NCBI RefSeq assembly: GCF_007673235.1
Contig: NZ_VDZH01000001.1
Coordinates: 1 to 45,062 of the forward strand
Reading direction: 5' to 3'
DNA from: Curtobacterium pusillum
GTDB lineage: Bacteria; Actinomycetota; Actinomycetes; Actinomycetales; Microbacteriaceae
Length of the DNA stretch: 45,062 nucleotides
The notes below the pieces were generated by a model that saw only the letters and a program-made list of their open reading frames with translations, did no database searches and was not told where the DNA came from. Shown in pieces: positions 16,222-24,914 of this stretch. Made by a program: the position numbers and the translations under genes. The number at the start of each line of letters is the position of its first letter. The first letter of the stretch is position 1.

Positions 16222-16823
16222 CCTCGGAACGCCCCGGCGAACTCGTCCTCGTCCGTCACGGAGAGACGGAGTGGTCGAAGAGCGGGCAGCACACCGGCCG
16301 CACGGACATCCCGCTGACGGACAACGGCATCGAGCAGGCGAAGCGCGCCGGCCGGTACCTGGCGGACCGCACGTTCGCGTTGGCGCTGTCGAGTCCGCTG
16401 CAGCGCGCCCGGGACACTGCGGCGCTCGTCGGCGTCGATCCGGACCTCGACGAGGACCTGCTCGAGTGGGACTACGGCGCGTACGAGGGGCTCACGACGC
16501 CGCAGATCAAGGTGCTCCGGCACGGCCCGTGGGACCTCTGGACCGACGGGGTCCCGGCCGGTGACACGCCCGGCGAGAACGCCGCCGAGGTCCGGGTCCG
16601 CGTCGAGCGCATCCTCGATCGTGCCCGTCCGGTGCTCGCTGACGGGCAGGACGCGATCGTCGTCGCCCACGGGCACGTCCTCCGCGCCCTCGGTGCCGCG
16701 TGGATCCGGCTCGCGCCGCAGGACGGTGCCGTCCTGAAGCTCGGGACCGCGTCGGTGAGCGTGCTCGGGTACGAGCACGGCCGCCCGGTCATCGACACCT
16801 GGAACCTCCAGCCACGCGACTGA
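16218..16823 (+). CDS. Histidine phosphatase family protein
   Basis: 201 residues, phosphoglycerate-mutase-like (branch 1) histidine phosphatase. The catalytic motif LVRHGETEW holds the phosphohistidine near residue 14. The second histidine lies in VVAHGHVLRALG, and the acid is in the LEWDYGAYEG segment. The substrate is unknown; relatives act on sugar phosphates, nucleotides or cofactor phosphates. The ATG overlaps the crcB2 stop by 4 bp, so it is co-expressed with the fluoride channel genes and may be under the same riboswitch. Confidence 0.9.
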   Translation: MTSERPGELVLVRHGETEWSKSGQHTGRTDIPLTDNGIEQAKRAGRYLADRTFALALSSPLQRARDTAALVGVDPDLDEDLLEWDYGAYEGLTTPQIKVLRHGPWDLWTDGVPAGDTPGENAAEVRVRVERILDRARPVLADGQDAIVVAHGHVLRALGAAWIRLAPQDGAVLKLGTASVSVLGYEHGRPVIDTWNLQPRD

Positions 16824-16846
16824 CGCGGGCGTCGCGGCCGCACTGT

Positions 16847-16903
16847 GCGAGGTTCCGTGTCCCGTGGGACCCACGCGACTTCGCACACCGCGCGGAACCT
16901 CGC
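16847..16903. repeat. Nested inverted repeats
   Basis: Outer arms GCGAGGTTCCG (16847-16857) and CGGAACCTCGC (16893-16903) enclose a second small hairpin GTCCC-GT-GGGAC. It is only 24 nt past the phosphatase stop and may act as its terminator. Confidence 0.65.
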
Positions 16904-16970
16904 GCGCTGCGGAGCCCTCGCGCGGCGCGACCGTGCCGGCGCCTCGCGCGAGCGCCGCGTCACCACCTGA

Positions 16971-17014
16971 CGGACGGGAGGCCCGTGGCGGGACCGCCTC
17001 GCGCCTCCCGTCCG
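16971..17014. terminator. Hairpin terminator of the GGACGGGAGGC family
   Basis: 12-bp perfect arms CGGACGGGAGGC / GCCTCCCGTCCG (16971-16982, 17003-17014) with an inner GGCGG/CCGCC pairing. It lies between convergent genes. Confidence 0.65.
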
Positions 17015-17055
17015 ACGTCCGCGCCCGTTCTCTCCCAGAACGCGCGGGATGGAAA

Positions 17056-17108
17056 GTGGAAACGGGCGTACCTGGTCGGAAGGAACGACCAGGTACGCCC
17101 GTTTCCAC
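17056..17108. terminator. Perfect 23-bp inverted repeat, bidirectional terminator
   Basis: Two perfectly complementary 23-nt arms (17056-17078 and 17086-17108) flank a GAAGGAA loop, 51 nt before the FUSC stop codon on the opposite strand. It is symmetric and so could stop transcription from both sides. The arm sequence is unrelated to the GGACGGGAGGC family. Confidence 0.75.
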
Positions 17109-17159
17109 CGGGGAGACGGCGCGACGGCGCGACGGACGCGACAGACCCGATGGACGCGC

Positions 17160-18227
17160 TCAGACCGTGCGGATCGCGCTCGTCGCGCCGAGCGCCCGGC
17201 CCCGGCGACGCTCGATCGCCCGGCCCACCAGGAGCAGCGCGACGCTCACGAGGGCACCCAGGGTGGTCTGCGCGACGCGATCCAGTGCGAGGAGCTCCGG
17301 CGCCTCCGGCAGGCTCAGCCACGACACCGCGAGTGCGAGCGGCGTGAGGAACAGCAGCGTCACGGCGTAGTTCCGGGCGACGAAGATCTCGGCGAAGAAC
17401 TGCCCGATGACGGCGATCACCACGATCCACCACGCCGAGGGCTCGAGCAGCAGGATCCCCACTGCGATGACCGTGCCGCCGATCGTGCCGATGAAGCGCT
17501 GGAACGCCCGGACGACCGTGTGCCGCTGCCGGAGCGCCGGCAGCGTCGACACCACAGCGATGACCGCCCAGTACGGGTGCCCGAGCCACGGGATGGTCTC
17601 GGCGACCGCCCCGGCCACGAGGGCCCCGACCACGTTGAGGCCGACGGTCTCCCACAGCGCGGGCGTCCGCAGCACGGCGAGCGAGCGGTGCTTGCGCGGC
17701 GCGAGCGGGCGGAAGCGGTGCGGTGCCCGCGGGTGGAACACCAGGCGGAGGACCGACCCGGACATCGCGACCAGCCAGGCCCAGACGACCGAGCACACGA
17801 TGATCGTCGCGACGAGCGGCAGATCAGACTGCTTGAGCGGCACGAGGGCCGACACCACGAACGCGAACGTCGGGAAGATCGGCTGCGCGGGGATGGTCTG
17901 CAGGGCGCTCAGCGTGCACACCGCGAAGACGAGCACCGCGACGAGCCCCACCGTCTGCAACCAGAGCTGCGAGCCGGCGAGCGAGACCGCGACCCCGGCG
18001 AACATGCAGAGCGCCTGCATCACGCCGGCGACCCCGGTGGTGACCGCGCGCTGCCAGTAGGGCTCGGTGGCGCCGAAGATCGCGGTGAACCCGGCGAACA
18101 TGGCGAACGCCGCGTAACCGGGCATCCCGAGGGCGATGAGCAGGGCGAGGGGTGCGCCCCCGGCGATCGCGGCGCGTGCTGCGCCTTCGAGGTTCACGGT
18201 CCGGGTCGAGTGCACAGGTGTCGTCAT
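17160..18227 (-). CDS. FUSC-family membrane protein
   Basis: 355 residues with two blocks of transmembrane helices (about residues 20-165 and 205-340) joined by a basic cytoplasmic linker. This is the compact form of the fusaric acid resistance / aromatic acid exporter-like family. The second block holds [19 protein letters not shown] followed by a conserved arginine-rich helix ([13 protein letters not shown]), typical of FUSC. Transport of an aromatic or organic acid is inferred from the family only. It is divergent from leuC, with a shared 159-bp upstream region. Confidence 0.85.
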   Translation of the reverse strand: MTTPVHSTRTVNLEGAARAAIAGGAPLALLIALGMPGYAAFAMFAGFTAIFGATEPYWQRAVTTGVAGVMQALCMFAGVAVSLAGSQLWLQTVGLVAVLVFAVCTLSALQTIPAQPIFPTFAFVVSALVPLKQSDLPLVATIIVCSVVWAWLVAMSGSVLRLVFHPRAPHRFRPLAPRKHRSLAVLRTPALWETVGLNVVGALVAGAVAETIPWLGHPYWAVIAVVSTLPALRQRHTVVRAFQRFIGTIGGTVIAVGILLLEPSAWWIVVIAVIGQFFAEIFVARNYAVTLLFLTPLALAVSWLSLPEAPELLALDRVAQTTLGALVSVALLLVGRAIERRRGRALGATSAIRTV

Positions 18228-18307
18228 GTCGCGACCATCTTCCCACCGCGACAGGTGTCGCGGACTCGACCCGTGCCTCCAGGCCGACCTGTGAAGACGG
18301 ACGCACG

Positions 18308-18330
18308 TTGGTATACCAAGCTGCTAGACT
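18308..18330 (+). promoter_or_regulatory. Palindrome and -10 box upstream of leuCD
   Basis: TTGGTATACCAA (18308-18319) is a perfect 12-bp palindrome, 5 nt before a -10 box TAGACT (18325-18330). The position between -35 and -10 suits a repressor operator. In other Actinobacteria leuCD is controlled by an IclR-type regulator (LtbR/NdgR), but no such gene lies here and I cannot match the motif to it. Confidence 0.5.
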
Positions 18331-18386
18331 CGCCCGATCACGCCGCGACAGCGGCGCCGGACGACGAGAACGAGGAGGTCGAGGTC

Positions 18387-19826
18387 ATGGGAAAGACGCT
18401 CGCCGAGAAGGTGTGGGACGACCACGTCGTGGTCAAGGGCGAGGATGGGAACCCGGACCTCCTCTACATCGACCTCCACCTCGTGCACGAGGTCACGAGC
18501 CCGCAGGCGTTCGACGGCCTGCGTCAGGCCGGCCGTCCGGTGCGGCGCCTCGACCTGACCATCGCGACCGAGGACCACAACACCCCGACCCTCGCGATCG
18601 ACCGCCCCATCGCGGACCCGACCAGCCGCATCCAGATCGAGACCCTCCGTCGCAACTGCGAGGAGTTCGGTGTCCGCCTGCACTCGCTCGGCGACAAGGA
18701 GCAGGGCATCGTCCACGTCGTCGGTCCGCAGCTCGGCCTGACGATGCCCGGCATCACGGTCGTCTGCGGCGACTCGCACACCAGCACCCACGGCGCGTTC
18801 GGCGCGATGGCGTTCGGCATCGGCACGTCCGAGGTCGAGCACGTCCTCGCGACGCAGACCCTGCCGCTCAAGCCCTTCAAGACGATGGCCATCACGGTCG
18901 AGGGCACGCTGCGCCCGGGCGTCACCGCGAAGGACATCATCCTCGCCGTCATCGCGAAGATCGGCACCGGCGGCGGGCAGGGCTACGTACTCGAGTACCG
19001 CGGCTCGGCGATCCGTGCGCTCTCGATGGAGGGGCGCATGACGATCTGCAACATGTCGATCGAGGCCGGTGCCCGCGCTGGCATGGTCGCCCCCGACCAG
19101 ACCACCTACGACTACGTCCAGGGTCGCGACCACGCCCCGACCGGCCAGGATTGGGACGACGCCGTCGCGTACTGGGACACCCTGTCGACCGACGACGACG
19201 CCGTGTTCGACGCCGAGGTCTTCATCGACGCCGACGAGCTCGAGCCCTTCGTGACCTGGGGCACCAACCCGGGCCAGGGCGTCTCGCTCTCGGAGAACGT
19301 GCCGAACCCCGCCGACTACAGCGACCCGAACGACCAGGCCGCCGCACAGCGCGCGCTGGAGTACATGGACATCGCCGCCGGTACCCCGATGAAGGAGATC
19401 GCGGTCGACGCGGTGTTCATGGGGTCGTGCACGAACTCACGGATCGAGGACCTCCGGGCCTTCGCGTCGATCATCCAGGGCCGCAAGAAGGCCGACGGGG
19501 TGCGGGTCATGGTCGTGCCGGGGTCCGCCCGGGTCCGGCTCGAGGCCGAGGCCGAGGGGCTCGACGTCGTGATCAAGGAGTTCGGCGCCGAGTGGCGGTT
19601 CGCCGGGTGCTCGATGTGCCTCGGCATGAACCCCGACCAGCTCGCACCGGGGGAGCGCTGCGCGAGCACCTCGAACCGCAACTTCGAGGGGCGCCAGGGC
19701 AAGGGCGGGCGCACCCACCTGGTGTCGCCGCTCGTCGCCGCCGCCACCGCGATCCGCGGCACGCTGTCCAGCCCGTGGGACCTCGAGAACTCCGAAGTGG
19801 AAACCGTCCTGGAAGGGGCCATCTGA
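18387..19826 (+). CDS. leuC: 3-isopropylmalate dehydratase large subunit
   Basis: 479 residues. With LeuD it isomerises 2-isopropylmalate to 3-isopropylmalate in leucine biosynthesis, using a [4Fe-4S] cluster. Cluster cysteines are Cys348 ([12 protein letters not shown]), Cys408 and Cys411 (CSMC). The substrate-binding [18 protein letters not shown] block is also intact. The ATG at 18387 has a strong GAGGAGG ribosome-binding site; the longer frame upstream crosses the FUSC gene and is not real. The stop overlaps the leuD start (TGATG). Confidence 0.97.
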   Translation: MGKTLAEKVWDDHVVVKGEDGNPDLLYIDLHLVHEVTSPQAFDGLRQAGRPVRRLDLTIATEDHNTPTLAIDRPIADPTSRIQIETLRRNCEEFGVRLHSLGDKEQGIVHVVGPQLGLTMPGITVVCGDSHTSTHGAFGAMAFGIGTSEVEHVLATQTLPLKPFKTMAITVEGTLRPGVTAKDIILAVIAKIGTGGGQGYVLEYRGSAIRALSMEGRMTICNMSIEAGARAGMVAPDQTTYDYVQGRDHAPTGQDWDDAVAYWDTLSTDDDAVFDAEVFIDADELEPFVTWGTNPGQGVSLSENVPNPADYSDPNDQAAAQRALEYMDIAAGTPMKEIAVDAVFMGSCTNSRIEDLRAFASIIQGRKKADGVRVMVVPGSARVRLEAEAEGLDVVIKEFGAEWRFAGCSMCLGMNPDQLAPGERCASTSNRNFEGRQGKGGRTHLVSPLVAAATAIRGTLSSPWDLENSEVETVLEGAI

Positions 19827-20422
19827 TGGACAAGATCACCACCGTCACCGGCATCGCCGCGCCCCTGAAGCGGTCGAACGTCGACACCGACCAGATCATC
19901 CCCGCGGTCTACCTCAAGCGGGTCACGAAGACCGGCTTCGAGGACGCCCTGTTCTCCGGCTGGCGGCAGGACCCGGAGTTCGTGCTGAACCAGCCCGAGT
20001 ACCAGGGCGCGAAGGTGCTCGTCGCCGGTCCGGACTTCGGCACTGGGTCAAGCCGCGAGCACGCCGTCTGGGCGCTCCGTGACTTCGGCTTCGCGGTCGT
20101 CATCTCGCCCCGGTTCGCCGACATCTTCAAGGGCAACGCGGGCAAGCAGGGCCTGGTCACCGCGATCGTGACCGAATCGGAAGTCGAGGCGCTCTGGGCC
20201 GAGATCGAGCGGAACCCCGGGGTGTCCGCGACGGTCGACCTCGTGGGCCAGCGCGTGTCGCTCGGCGATGTGGACATCCCGTTCGAGATCGACGCTTACA
20301 CTCGTTGGCGGTTGATGGAAGGGCTCGACGACATCGGGCTCACCCTCCGTGACGAGACCTCGATCACGGAGTTCGAATCCCGCCGCTCCAGTTGGCGGCC
20401 GAAGACATTGCCGGTGAAGTAG
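19826..20422 (+). CDS. leuD: 3-isopropylmalate dehydratase small subunit
   Basis: 198 residues, the normal LeuD length. It is the swivel subunit of isopropylmalate isomerase and binds LeuC. Motifs are [12 protein letters not shown] near the N-terminus and the [17 protein letters not shown] loop with the catalytic serine. The ATG overlaps the leuC stop by one base, and the TAG stop shares its last base with the murA GTG start, so leuC, leuD and murA form one transcript. Confidence 0.97.
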   Translation: MDKITTVTGIAAPLKRSNVDTDQIIPAVYLKRVTKTGFEDALFSGWRQDPEFVLNQPEYQGAKVLVAGPDFGTGSSREHAVWALRDFGFAVVISPRFADIFKGNAGKQGLVTAIVTESEVEALWAEIERNPGVSATVDLVGQRVSLGDVDIPFEIDAYTRWRLMEGLDDIGLTLRDETSITEFESRRSSWRPKTLPVK

Positions 20423-21789
20423 TGAACTCTCTCGTACAGGACGCAGCAGCCGCCGGGGCGCGCGTGGGCCTCAAGTCGGACGAGATCGTCATCCGCGGGG
20501 GCAAGCCGCTCGTGGGGCGGATCGAGGTCCGCGGGGCGAAGAACCTCGCGACCAAGGCCATGGTGGCGTCGCTGCTCGGTGACACCCCGTCGATCCTCAA
20601 GGACGTCCCGGACATCTCCGACGTCAAGGTCGTCCGCGGGCTGCTCGAAGTGCACGGCGTGCGCATCACCGATCCTGCACGAGGCGAACTCATCCTCGAC
20701 CCGTCGAACGTCGAGTCGGCGCACTTCGCCGAGATCGACGCCCACGCGGGTTCGAGCCGCATCCCGATCCTGTTCTGCGGCCCGCTGCTGCACAAGCTCG
20801 GCGAGGCCTTCATCCCCGACCTCGGCGGCTGCCGCATCGGCGACCGTCCGATCGACTTCCACCTCGACGCGCTCCGCGCGATGGGCGCCGTCGTCGACAA
20901 GCAGGTCAACGGGATCCACCTGACCGCGCCGAACGGCCTCAAGGGCGCGTACATCGAGCTGCCGTACCCGAGCGTCGGCGCGACCGAGCAGGTCCTGCTC
21001 TCCGCGACCCTCGCCGAGGGCGTCACGGAGCTGCGGAACGCCGCGATCGAGCCCGAGATCATGGACCTCATCGCGATCCTGCAGAAGATGGGCGCCATCG
21101 TCTCGGTCGAGCCGAACCGCGTGATCTTCATCGAGGGCGTCCAGTCGCTCCGCGGCTACACGCACCGCGCGATCAACGACCGCAACGAGGCCGCCAGCTG
21201 GGCCTCCGCCGCGCTCGCGACCAACGGCGACATCTTCGTCGAGGGCGCGAAGCAGCAGGAGCTCATGACGTTCCTCAACGTCTTCCGCAAGGTCGGCGGC
21301 GGGTTCGACATCCAGGAGGACGGCATCCGGTTCTACCGGGAGCTCGAGACCCTCAAGCCCGTCGTCATCGAGACCGACGTGCACCCCGGCTTCATGACGG
21401 ACTGGCAGCAGCCGCTCGTCGTCGCCCTGACGCAGGCCGAGGGCCAGAGCATCGTGCACGAGACCGTGTACGAGAACCGCTTCGGCTTCACCGACGCCCT
21501 CAACGAGATGGGTGCCGACATCGTCGTGCACAAAGAGGGGCTGCCCGGTCACGACCGTCGCGTCGCCCGCCGTCCGTTCGAGCAGGCCGCGGTCGTCACC
21601 GGCCCGACGACGCTGCACGCCGCGAACGTCCGGGTCCCCGACCTGCGCGGCGGCTTCAGCCACCTCATTGCGGCGCTGACCGCTGAGGGCGAGTCGCACA
21701 TCACGAACGTCGGCATCATCAGCCGCGGCTACGAGCACTTCATCCCGAAGCTGCGGAAGCTCGGGGCCGACTTCGACTTCGCTGGTTGA
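20422..21789 (+). CDS. murA: UDP-N-acetylglucosamine 1-carboxyvinyltransferase
   Basis: 455 residues. It catalyses the first committed step of peptidoglycan synthesis, transferring enolpyruvate from PEP to UDP-GlcNAc. The EPT fold shows the N-terminal RGAKNLATKAMVASLL substrate loop. The active-site loop LGGCRIGDRPIDFH keeps the cysteine that fosfomycin alkylates. The C-terminus has DLRGGFSHLIAAL. GTG 20422 is chosen because it couples to leuD; a TTG at 20392 in the same frame is less likely. It is somewhat longer than the usual 420 residues because of N-terminal and internal extensions. Confidence 0.93.
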   Translation: MNSLVQDAAAAGARVGLKSDEIVIRGGKPLVGRIEVRGAKNLATKAMVASLLGDTPSILKDVPDISDVKVVRGLLEVHGVRITDPARGELILDPSNVESAHFAEIDAHAGSSRIPILFCGPLLHKLGEAFIPDLGGCRIGDRPIDFHLDALRAMGAVVDKQVNGIHLTAPNGLKGAYIELPYPSVGATEQVLLSATLAEGVTELRNAAIEPEIMDLIAILQKMGAIVSVEPNRVIFIEGVQSLRGYTHRAINDRNEAASWASAALATNGDIFVEGAKQQELMTFLNVFRKVGGGFDIQEDGIRFYRELETLKPVVIETDVHPGFMTDWQQPLVVALTQAEGQSIVHETVYENRFGFTDALNEMGADIVVHKEGLPGHDRRVARRPFEQAAVVTGPTTLHAANVRVPDLRGGFSHLIAALTAEGESHITNVGIISRGYEHFIPKLRKLGADFDFAG

Positions 21790-21794
21790 GCGCG

Positions 21795-22640
21795 GTGTCG
21801 GCTCCGCAGTCGGGTGACGGTCCGTCGCGTCCTGGTGACGGCCTGGAGGCGCGTGGTGCGTCCGGCACGTCGGTCGCGACCGGCTTGCCGGTGCCTGGGC
21901 GACGATGGAAGCGCGGGGAACTCAACCGCGCGTTCCGCATCACCGCCTCGGTCGTGATCCCGGTCTTCCGGTTCTCGTCGAACTACCACTGGGTGGGCCC
22001 GAACCGCCTGCCGGAGGACGGTGCGTTCGTGCTCGCGCCGAACCACTTCACGAACATCGACCCGCTCGTGGTCGGCACCGCCGTGTACCTCAGCCGACGT
22101 GCGCCGCGGTTCCTCGCCAAGGCGTCGCTCTTCAAGGTCCCCGTCTTCGGCAAGCTCATGTCCGGCATGGGGCAGATCCCGGTCGAGCGCTCCGGTCGCA
22201 CGCGGTTGAGCGACCCGCTCGGCGGCGGGCGGTCGCTCATCGAGCAGGGCGGGGCGATCATCGTCTACCCCGAGGGCACGCTCACCCGTGACCCGGACCT
22301 GTGGCCGATGCGCGGAAAGACCGGCGCGGTCCGGATCGCGCTCGAGAACGACGTGCCGCTCATCCCGATGGCCCACTGGGGCACGCAGGGGATCATGGCG
22401 CGGTACTCGAACAAGCTCCGGCTGTTCCCGCGTTCGCGCGTGGACGTCATCGTCGGCGACCCCGTCGACCTGTCCGCCTACCGCGGGCGGCCGATCGACC
22501 AGCAGATGCTCGTCGAGGCCACCGAAGTGCTCATGCAGCGCATCACGGCGCTGCTCGAGCAGCTCCGCGGCGAACAGGCACCGGCGACCCGCTGGGACCC
22601 GGCGGCGAACAACCAGAAGGAGACCGGCAAGTTTGAGTGA
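21795..22640 (+). CDS. plsC: 1-acyl-sn-glycerol-3-phosphate acyltransferase
   Basis: 281 residues as called. It acylates lysophosphatidic acid to phosphatidic acid in membrane phospholipid synthesis. The catalytic motif NHFTNID (H-x4-D), the glycerophosphate-binding motif near GQIPVER, and the YPEGTLTRD block are present. The start is uncertain: GTG 21795 is 6 nt after the murA stop, but the first 32 codons include a GCCTGGAGGCGCG repeat that occurs elsewhere in non-coding DNA. GTG 21891 (MPGRRWKRGELNR) may be the true start. It lies upstream of gpsA, whose TTG start overlaps this stop. Confidence 0.88.
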   Translation: MSAPQSGDGPSRPGDGLEARGASGTSVATGLPVPGRRWKRGELNRAFRITASVVIPVFRFSSNYHWVGPNRLPEDGAFVLAPNHFTNIDPLVVGTAVYLSRRAPRFLAKASLFKVPVFGKLMSGMGQIPVERSGRTRLSDPLGGGRSLIEQGGAIIVYPEGTLTRDPDLWPMRGKTGAVRIALENDVPLIPMAHWGTQGIMARYSNKLRLFPRSRVDVIVGDPVDLSAYRGRPIDQQMLVEATEVLMQRITALLEQLRGEQAPATRWDPAANNQKETGKFE

Positions 22641-23745
22641 CCAGGGACCGGGCCTCCGCCCGCACGAGGACCACCCGGACCCCGCGGTCGCCGCTCCGGG
22701 CGCGGTCGACACCGCTGCGATCCGCGTCGTCATGCAGTCGACCGACAAGCCGCGTGTCGCCGTCATCGGTGCCGGCAGCTGGGGGACCACCTTCGCGAAG
22801 GTCCTCGCCGAGGGCGGTGCGCAGACCGTGCTGTGGGCCCGCCGCCCCGAGGTCGCGCGCGAGATCACCGAGACGAAGCGGAACTCCGAGTACCTGCCCG
22901 GCATCAACCTCCCGCGCACCCTCACCGCGTCGACGTCGCTCGAGTCGGTGCTGTCCGGCGCGGAGCAGGTCTACGTCTCGGTGCCGTCGCAGTCGCTGCG
23001 GTCGAACCTCGCCGCCATCCGTGACCTGCTCGGCCCCGACGTGCCCGTCGTCAGCCTGATGAAGGGCGTCGAGAAGACGACCGGGCTGCGCATGAGTGAG
23101 GTCCTGCACGAGGGCCTCGGCCTCGACCGCGACCGGATCGCCGTGGCGAGCGGGCCGAACCTCGCCCTCGAGATCGCCCGACGGCAGCCGACCGCGGCAG
23201 TGGTGTCCTCGACCAGCTCGGAGACCGCCAGCGCCGTCGCCGCCGTCGCGACGAACCCCTACTTCCGCTCGTTCATCAACACCGACGTGATCGGCACCGA
23301 GTTCGGCGGCGTGCTGAAGAACCTCATCGCCGTCGCGATCGGGATCGTGGACGGCGTCGGCTACGGCGAGAACACGAAGGCCTCGATCATCACCCGCGGC
23401 CTCGCAGAGATGACCGACTTCGCGGCGTCGTTCGGCGCCCAGCCATCGACACTCGCCGGGCTCGCCGGGCTCGGCGACCTCATCGCCACCTGCCAGTCGC
23501 CGCTCTCGCGGAACAACACCGCCGGGCGCCTGCTCGGTCAGGGGTACCGCTTCGACGAGGTCGTGCGGCAGATGAACCAGACCGCCGAGGGTCTGGCGTC
23601 CGTCGCCCCGATCCTCGAGCTGGCCGCGGCCAACGGCGTCGACATGCCCATCGTGGGGCAGGTCGCCGAGGTCCTCGCGGGTAGGCTCGATCCGCGCAAC
23701 ATCGCGCCGCACCTCACCGAGACCGACGAGCCCCAGGGCGAGTGA
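22633..23745 (+). CDS. gpsA: Glycerol-3-phosphate dehydrogenase [NAD(P)+]
   Basis: 370 residues. It reduces dihydroxyacetone phosphate to sn-glycerol-3-phosphate, feeding PlsC-type acylation encoded next door. The N-terminal Rossmann motif VIGAGSWGTTFAKVL follows a roughly 35-residue extension. Later come the SVPSQSLRSNL region and the GEFGGVLKNLIAVAIG-like catalytic-lysine helix. TTG 22633 has an AAGGAGA ribosome-binding site and overlaps the plsC stop by 8 bp. An internal ATG at 22732 would give a more usual length but lacks a ribosome-binding site. Confidence 0.94.
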   Translation: MSDQGPGLRPHEDHPDPAVAAPGAVDTAAIRVVMQSTDKPRVAVIGAGSWGTTFAKVLAEGGAQTVLWARRPEVAREITETKRNSEYLPGINLPRTLTASTSLESVLSGAEQVYVSVPSQSLRSNLAAIRDLLGPDVPVVSLMKGVEKTTGLRMSEVLHEGLGLDRDRIAVASGPNLALEIARRQPTAAVVSSTSSETASAVAAVATNPYFRSFINTDVIGTEFGGVLKNLIAVAIGIVDGVGYGENTKASIITRGLAEMTDFAASFGAQPSTLAGLAGLGDLIATCQSPLSRNNTAGRLLGQGYRFDEVVRQMNQTAEGLASVAPILELAAANGVDMPIVGQVAEVLAGRLDPRNIAPHLTETDEPQGE

Positions 23746-23777
23746 CCGGTCCGGTCCCGACCACCAGGGGGACTGCC

Positions 23778-24875
23778 ATGCCCACGATCGCTCCCGCTCC
23801 GACGACCGTCGCCGTGCTGTTCGGCGGCCGTTCCAGCGAGCACGAGATCAGCTGCGTGACCGCCGGCGGCATCATGGACGTCGTCGACCGGTCCGTGTAC
23901 GAGATCGTCCCCGTCGGCATCACGAAGGACGGCGCGTTCACGCTCCAGCCCGACGACCCGGCGCAGCTGGCGATCCGCGACGGCGCGCTGCCGACCGTCC
24001 CGGACAACGGCACGCGCGTTGCCTTCCCGACGTCGCCGGCCACGAACGAACTGGTCGTGTCGCACCCGGACGGCTCGGTCACGACGATCGCCGTGGACAT
24101 CGTCTTCCCGATCCTCCACGGCCCGTTCGGCGAGGACGGCACGGTGCAGGGGCTGCTCGAGATCGCCGGCCTGCCGTACGTCGGCGACGGGGTGCTCGCC
24201 AGCGCCCTCGCCATGGACAAGCACGTCGCGAAGGCCGTCCTCGAGCACGCCGGTCTCCGTGTCGCGCCGTGGACCACGGTGCTCCGCCGTGAGTGGGCTG
24301 CCGACCCGGTGGACGTTGCCGAGGCCGTCGCGGCGCACGGCTGGCCGCTGTTCGTGAAGCCGGCCCGCGCCGGGTCGAGCATGGGCGTGTCCCGTGTCGA
24401 CGAGCCGTCGCAGCTCGGTGCCGCGATGGCCCTGGCGTTCGAGCACGACTCCAAGGTGATCGTCGAGCCGCGGGTCATCGGCCGCGAGGTCGAGGTCGCC
24501 GTGCTCGAGGGTCGCGACGGCGTCCCGCGCACGAGCCTGCCCGGCGAGATCGTCGTCGACGAGGCCGGGTTCTACGACTTCGAGTCGAAGTACCTCGGCG
24601 GGGACGAGTCCCTGCTCTGCCCGGCGCCGCTCACCGAAGCGCAGACGGACGAGATCCGGTCGATCGGCGCCCGCGCGTTCGAGGCGATCGGCGGCGCCGG
24701 TCTCGCCCGGGTCGACTGCTTCCTGACCGATGACGGTTTCGTCGTGAACGAGGTCAACACCATGCCGGGGTTCACCCCGCTGTCGATGTACCCGCGGTGC
24801 TGGGCGGCCTCCGGGGTCTCCTACGCCGAACTCGTGGCGGAGCTCATCGAGCTGGGGCGCGCAGCGGTCCGCTGA
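23778..24875 (+). CDS. ddl: D-alanine--D-alanine ligase
   Basis: 365 residues, ATP-grasp. It joins two D-alanines for the peptidoglycan stem peptide. Motifs are FGGRSSEHEIS (15-25), HGPFGEDGTVQGLLE, the SMGVSRV loop, and the C-terminal VNEVNTMPGFTPLSMYPR that binds Mg-ATP. ATG 23778 was chosen for its AGGGGGA ribosome-binding site over the GTG at 23742 that overlaps the gpsA stop. It ends the leuC-to-ddl run of same-strand genes. The 3' end is duplicated just downstream (24886-24902). Confidence 0.95.
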   Translation: MPTIAPAPTTVAVLFGGRSSEHEISCVTAGGIMDVVDRSVYEIVPVGITKDGAFTLQPDDPAQLAIRDGALPTVPDNGTRVAFPTSPATNELVVSHPDGSVTTIAVDIVFPILHGPFGEDGTVQGLLEIAGLPYVGDGVLASALAMDKHVAKAVLEHAGLRVAPWTTVLRREWAADPVDVAEAVAAHGWPLFVKPARAGSSMGVSRVDEPSQLGAAMALAFEHDSKVIVEPRVIGREVEVAVLEGRDGVPRTSLPGEIVVDEAGFYDFESKYLGGDESLLCPAPLTEAQTDEIRSIGARAFEAIGGAGLARVDCFLTDDGFVVNEVNTMPGFTPLSMYPRCWAASGVSYAELVAELIELGRAAVR

Positions 24876-24902
24876 CCTGAGGTGGGCAGCGGTCCGCTGA
24901 CC
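24861..24902. repeat. 17-bp direct repeat at the ddl 3' end
   Basis: GCAGCGGTCCGCTGACC occurs at 24861-24877 (spanning the ddl stop) and exactly again at 24886-24902. Each copy is itself palindromic (CAGCGGTCCGCTG). It lies between convergent ddl and DUF3515 genes and could contribute to termination. Confidence 0.7.
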
Positions 24903-24914
24903 GGCGGGCTGGTG

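Larger units (their letters stand above)
16824..17159. other. Gene-free 336-bp spacer holding three hairpin structures
   Basis: No ORF is credible here. Between the convergent phosphatase and FUSC genes lie a nested palindrome (16847-16903), a hairpin of the GGACGGGAGGC family (16971-17014), and a perfect 23-bp inverted repeat (17056-17108). Confidence 0.8.
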
